A stretch of 64,000 bases of DNA, from NCBI GenBank assembly GCA_947652605.1, contig OX393579.1, positions 46,258,970 through 46,322,969 of the forward strand. Reading direction: 5' to 3'. The stretch is from Elmis aenea. Its lineage: Eukaryota; Arthropoda; Insecta; Coleoptera; Elmidae. Below are positions 59,877 to 64,000 of this stretch, in pieces (position 1 is the stretch's first letter; each line of letters opens with the position of its first letter). The position numbers and the translations under genes are program-made. The notes under the pieces are model-generated. The model was not told the origin of the DNA and made no database searches. It saw nothing but the letters and a program-made list of their open reading frames with translations.

Positions 59877-62800
59877 ATGGAAGTCGCGGTGTCTGTTAGG
59901 GATGCCAATAAATTTTATGGATCTCAACATGTGCTGAATAATCTGTCTATGAATGTATCGAGAGGATCTATGTAAGTTAACTTCAGCTATTCAATTCGAG
60001 CGTATTCATATGAGGCAAAAGTCTAAGGTGATCAAATGATGAGTTAATAAACAGATTTTTTAGTCGAGGGTCAAGCTGAGTTTATTGAGAATAAAAAACA
60101 CGAATAATATTTTCTAAGATGTATTATAAATATGTTCAAAGTATACAATCTTCGTTCCCAGGTTTGGACTCAGTCGTTTTGATAAAGACCAAGATTTAAT
60201 GGTCGAAACGTCAACTTTCAACTATAGAAGACGCGGTTCCAAACCCGGGAATGAAGATTGTATCATGGACTCATGGACAACGGCCGCGAAAGCCCAAAGA
60301 ATAAAATGTTCAGTAATTTCTTTTCAGCAATTATACACTTTTTCTTTCTAACTTTCTAATACTTAAAAGCTCCAACCAGTTTTCTTGAAAAATTGACTTT
60401 TTGTCAAAAAACCGATTCCGCAACCTTCAAAACCGATTAAAGTAACCTTAATGTCATTTAAAGTATACAAAAACGTTTTTTGGACAATTGTTGACATAAT
60501 AAAATTCAATTTATGCAGGTCACGGCACGTCTAATAAAATATTAAATTTTGTTTCAAAAATTATTTGAGGTTTTAAAAATTAACCAAAATAGTGCAGTTG
60601 TATCCAAAATCGCTTCCTCTTACCCAAAATATAAAAATATACAAGGTGTTCCATTTACAATAACAAAGTTGGAATCATTTTCGGCGAAACCGGAAGTGAA
60701 ACAATTGTGTGCATGTGCTCAAAAAGCCCAGTTTTTTGCACATATCATGTCTAAAATGTCATTTATCTAAAATCAAAACTAAAGAAAAAAAGGGGGTGTA
60801 CCACGCTTCATTTACACCCGGTATGTTATAAAACTGTTATTTCAACTACATAAATATTATATATTTTTTTCTAACATATCAAGATAAAAACTAAGGCCCT
60901 TAAAATTGTGAGGCCCAGGGCATCTGTTATAGCATGTTCAACACTTTTATTAACTATGGAGATTATTGTACAATTTTTGATTATGAAAAATAATACTCAA
61001 AATTAGAGTAATATCTAAAAAGTAAAACTTTTTCGATAGTCCAGTCTATTGGCATGATTAAATTTAATGAGAACCGATTAATAGGCCAAAGGGTCGATTA
61101 CCGATTTATCTGCAAAAAAACCGATAAGGGCATTTACCGATTATCTACTGATTAGTCGGTAAATCTCTACTTCTACCCCGCAAATTTCTTATAAGTTAAA
61201 AAAAAAAAACAAATTTCGCACTTGGGTCAGGTAAATACGGTGAACATTGGCGTAGGCAGGCGGGGATAGGGGGGGGTCAGAACCCCCTCATAGGTTCGCA
61301 ATAAATCGTTATAGAGCGGGAGAACTGTAAATTTTGTGTTAAAAAACAGGTCTTCGGCTCTTTTGAACGTTTATTAACCCCCCCCCCCCTAGAAGCATCC
61401 TGTGCCTATGCCATTGACGGTGGATGGTATATTTTATTATTTTTTTGGCCATAAACTAGTGAGTTGAAGCTGCCGCATGAAAAGATGCTTTATCGTGATG
61501 TCATCGATTCCTTTTCTGAAATTACACTGAATAGGTACTTTAAAAAGATGTAAAATTTGTAATTAACGTGTATCTAAATAGTTTTTTTTTTTATCACGAA
61601 ATTTATTTTAAATTTAGGTATCTCTTAGTTCATTTACTTTTGGATTAAGATATTTAATTAAAGTTTAATATTCTTTTAAGGCATACATTTTTTATTTTAC
61701 GTACTTGATTTTGGGGACTGAACGTCCACCAGAATAATAATAACTCTTCGGTCTAAAAATAATGTAAAAGGTGTAAAACATAACATGTATTATGTATATA
61801 ATGTAGGTTTTTTATTGTACACCTGTAACATATATGATTACATAAATTATAAAGCAATAAATCCTAATTATGTCTAATGTGTACATCATTTGTAAGGTTT
61901 TTATCACATTTCAATTATAACTTGCAACTGCCTGATTGTATTGTACTACTATACTGTACTGTAGTTTTTCTATTACTACACAATTGAATTCATTTATATA
62001 CAACAGAGTGCAAAAAACTTTGTTTTTAAAACTTTTAATTCATGTTTTGATCATATCCAAACATTCATTAAGTCGATGCTGACTTTTATACGAGTTAAGA
62101 CCTTCAAAATTCTATGTTCATCTAATCAACACTATGTAAACATGTAATCGATTGTCTTTGTCTATTTCTAAAACACATTAAATGCATTCTTTTACATTTT
62201 AACCTGCAGGTATTACGTATTTCACTTATTCGTTTCAAAGTGTGCCCGTCTTTGTTATAATAATTATCCTAATATATTTTTAATAGTAATATGAGAATAT
62301 TTTGCTTACAAGGGAGGGTCACGATACGTTGTCGCTAGAATTTGATTAAGGCTGTGTTTATTGCATCAAAGACATCAAAACTAAATGTTTTCCAGAGTTG
62401 TACGTGCCACTGGCCATTTCCTTCGGAAAAATAGGGGAAAAACTGAACAGCTGAATAATAAAAGCAATTTTTGCGATCGCGTTGGCCATGAAACCGTCAA
62501 AGACAAAATCTAAATTTTTCTATTTACAAATACGCGCATCCTTTGCAAGTAAAATGGTGCAAAGTTTTTGAAAAAAATCTTGAACGTTTCCGGAGAAAAA
62601 GGTCAAAAACTAAACCCCTGCAAAAGCGCTATGATTTGAGAAGTTGTGGTATATTTGTTATAACTAAATCCATGCGACTTGCATTGGCGTTTAACATAGG
62701 GAAAACCGTTTTTACAAAGGTCTCGTTTTTCGCGTTTTTCTCCGGAACCGTTTAAGATTTTTTCAAAAATGCGTAATGGAAGTGAGGCTTATGAACGTGC

Positions 62801-64000
62801 CTTAGATCACATAAACTACATAGTAGTTTATATGATCTAAGGAACGTGCTATGGTTTTTCGGCGGTTTGCTAAATCTCACGATGGCAGAGAAGACTTAGA
62901 AGACGACCAACACCCAGGTAGGCCAAAAACAACTCTAGTAGTGTAGAATATTGAAAGAGTGCGCGAAATACACAAGGAATTCATTTCAGAATGTCAGACG
63001 GTAAACGGAGGTTATTATTTGACTGTTCAGCAGCGTTTGGCGGCAAGGATTCATCGGTTCGTCCTTAGTACCAGAAGCGAGGGATCGCTACCACATAATA
63101 GAGCATTGTCACCCTAGTCCAAATTTATTCGCAATTTTTGACCGAAAAACGCACTGCAGTCCTTGATCTCTCACTGTATTCTCCTGATTTGGTTTTCTGC
63201 GACTTCTGATTATTTCCCAAATTAAAATTAAAGTTGAAAGGAAACCATTTTGATACGATTGTGAACATAAAAAGTCTGACTGAGTTTTTGGAAGCAATTC
63301 CGAAAGAGGAATACCGAAAGTGTTTGAAAAAAACTTAAGGCCCGCTTTAATTGTTGTACTGAAGCAGAAGGAATGTATTTTAAATAAAAATAAATAGAAA
63401 CAATGTTTTTTATTTTGTATTTTTCCCAACACCAGTCTACAAAATTTTGGGACCAAAGTTGTATAGGTACAGACACTTCAGTTTCGTTGGGTATGGTTGT
63501 TACTTTGTTAGTTCAAATGAAACACCCTCTCTATAGTATTATAGCTATTTTTGAAAACAGACGCGAAAGAAAGAATGAGTCTGATTTGGTTGATATCTGG
63601 TATACATTTGTATCGTTTGCTATTAAAATTGAAAGTTATTTTTGTCCATCACTGAAATAAAATTAGCAAAATTATATTACCTTTCTTTCTTACTTTAATT
63701 TAGTATATTTGCTAAATGTTATTCCAGATATGGGTTACTGGGAGCTAGTGGTTGCGGTAAAACCACAATACTGAGTTGTATTGTTGGAATCCGAGAAATC
63801 TGTTCTGGTGAATTATGGGTTTTGGGTGGAAAACCTGGAACTAAAGAAAGTGGAGTACCCGGACCGCGAGTTGGTTATATGCCACAGGTAATGAAAAAGT
63901 TGTCTGTTTTCATGACGAATATTTAACTGTCATTTTTAAATGTTCAATACAATTCCTTGTTAGTTTTTCATTACATGTGAATCCTAAATATTTTTCAGTT
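59877..64000 (+). CDS. ABC transporter, ABCH type (5' part; continues beyond window)
   Basis: Exons 59877-59971 and 63728-63887 join in phase (ATA codon across the intron). They encode the start of a nucleotide-binding domain: MEVAVSVRDANKFYGSQHVL, then YGLLGASGCGKTTILSCIVG with the Walker A motif GASGCGKTT, then GELWVLGGKPGTKESGVPG and VGYMPQ with the Q-loop glutamine. This arrangement (half-transporter with the NBD first, LGGKPGTKGSGVPGPRVGYMPQ-like) is characteristic of the arthropod ABCH subfamily, relatives of ABCG; members include cuticle lipid transporters. A further acceptor TTTTTCAG ends at 63998. The ATG at 59877 fits the usual ABCH start, but an AG before it (59870) leaves open a 5' exon. 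The 3.8-kb intron holds a mariner relic and several palindromes. No substrate can be assigned. Confidence 0.88.
60143..60263. repeat. Inverted repeat with degenerate hammerhead-like core
   Basis: The arms ATACAATCTTCGTTCCCAGG (60143) and CCCGGGAATGAAGATTGTAT pair over about 25 bp. Between them is TTGATAAAGACC (60179-60190) to GGTCGAAACGTC (60201-60212), which resembles the CUGAUGA, stem II, GAAA core of hammerhead ribozymes. Two core positions differ from consensus, so activity is doubtful. Confidence 0.4.
60636..60705. repeat. Fragment related to the CCGGTTGAACCGGAAGT repeats
   Basis: ATACAAGGTGTTCCATTTAC, then TTTTCGGCGAAACCGGAAGTG, resembles the 59637-59699 terminus (TACAGGGTGTTC to CCGGAAGT). 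No opposite end is recognised. The frame at 60549-60770 covering it is not a gene. Confidence 0.5.
61248..61413. mobile_element. Small MITE with TGGCRTAGGCA ends
   Basis: The ends TGGCGTAGGCAGG and (reverse complement) TGGCATAGGCACAGGATG are inverted repeats, each followed by a G- or C-run (GGGGGGGG near 61269, a C-run from 61379 to 61389). The 166-bp unit is far more GC-rich than its surroundings. No clear target duplication. Confidence 0.6.
62566..62770. mobile_element. Foldback insertion with TTTTTGAAAAAATCTT ends
   Basis: The left arm TTTTTGAAAAAAATCTTGAA, CGTTTCCGGAGAAAAA is the reverse complement (few mismatches) of the right arm TTTTTCTCCGGAACCGTTTA, AGATTTTTTCAAAAA. It sits at the 5' edge of a mariner pseudogene. 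The frame at 62543-62755 is within it. Confidence 0.7.
62781..63345 (+). pseudogene. Mariner transposase pseudogene, internally deleted
   Basis: Conceptual translation gives an N-terminal piece with SHDGREDLEDDQHPGRPKT and NIERVREIHKEFISECQ. A jump follows directly to VNGGYYLTVQQRLAARIHRF, then LTEKRTAVLDLSLYSPDLVF and CDF, then LKLKLKGNHFDTIVNI and FLEAIPKEEYRKCLKK. YSPDL is the mariner motif near the third catalytic Asp. There are stops (after TTLVV, after CDF), frame changes and a deletion of the first catalytic region. A 41-bp palindrome interrupts it at 62801-62841. Confidence 0.8.
62801..62841. mobile_element. 41-bp palindromic insertion with 8-bp target duplication
   Basis: The insert CTTAGATCACATAAACTAC, then a 3-nt loop, then the inverted arm (one mismatch) is flanked by GAACGTGC at 62793-62800 and 62842-62849. 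It interrupts the mariner pseudogene frame exactly between flanks that are otherwise contiguous in the family. Confidence 0.8.

Noticed and set aside
61379..61390. C-run resembling a telomeric or low-complexity signal
   Set aside because: It is the arm of a small MITE that pairs with the G-run near 61269.
1..64000. CRISPR arrays, bacterial operons, rRNA or tRNA genes
   Set aside because: None seen; the window is eukaryotic, with spliced genes and DNA transposons.

Overview
The window is 64 kb of AT-rich animal nuclear DNA: genes have spliced exons with GT-AG introns, and a large share of the sequence is palindromic DNA transposons. The gene set (EpsinR/Tel2 fusion, ABCH-type transporter, MADF and Harbinger proteins) points to an insect. 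The dense long-hairpin elements ending in TACAGGGTG make a beetle my best guess, but the order of insect is an inference. No rRNA, tRNA, CRISPR or LINE coding sequence was recognised.

Layout, left to right. A three-exon MADF-type gene (949-2636, +) is followed by nested inverted-repeat elements (2686-4303) and a PIF/Harbinger transposon (4333-6741) that keeps an intact Myb/SANT-like gene but only the C-terminal third of its transposase. IFRD (8635-14748, -) follows, its last intron swollen by a composite of hairpin elements. Beta-1,4-galactosyltransferase 7 (15690-16928, +) diverges from IFRD. A repeat-rich gap leads to Nmnat (22783-26791, -), which diverges from the lqfR/EpsinR locus (27330-41099, +). 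Inside lqfR lies a 2.8-kb exon (34611-37405) encoding the whole of Tel2. Both this exon and the distal EpsinR exon are phase-compatible with the same upstream donor, so the locus should make either EpsinR or an EpsinR-Tel2 fusion. After a geneless stretch and a deleted mariner come Nop56 (47806-52977, -) and wolframin (53405-57143, -) in tandem, and finally the first two exons of an ABCH-family transporter (59877 to beyond the window end, +).

The genes are housekeeping genes of different pathways (glycosaminoglycan linker synthesis, NAD synthesis, Golgi/endosome traffic, PIKK assembly, box C/D snoRNP, ER membrane, ABC transport). They are not an operon; the shared feature is divergent pairing (IFRD/beta4GalT7, Nmnat/lqfR, wfs1/ABCH).

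The main non-genic theme is a network of hairpin elements that share a TACAGGGTG terminus, a TA target and, in many families, an ATCTCG motif 30-50 bp inside the end. They insert into introns and abut one another by sharing the TA. Two nearly identical 1.2-kb copies carry the same 32-codon ORF in the loop. All exon junctions were read by eye and checked for phase; no alignment or database search was run.
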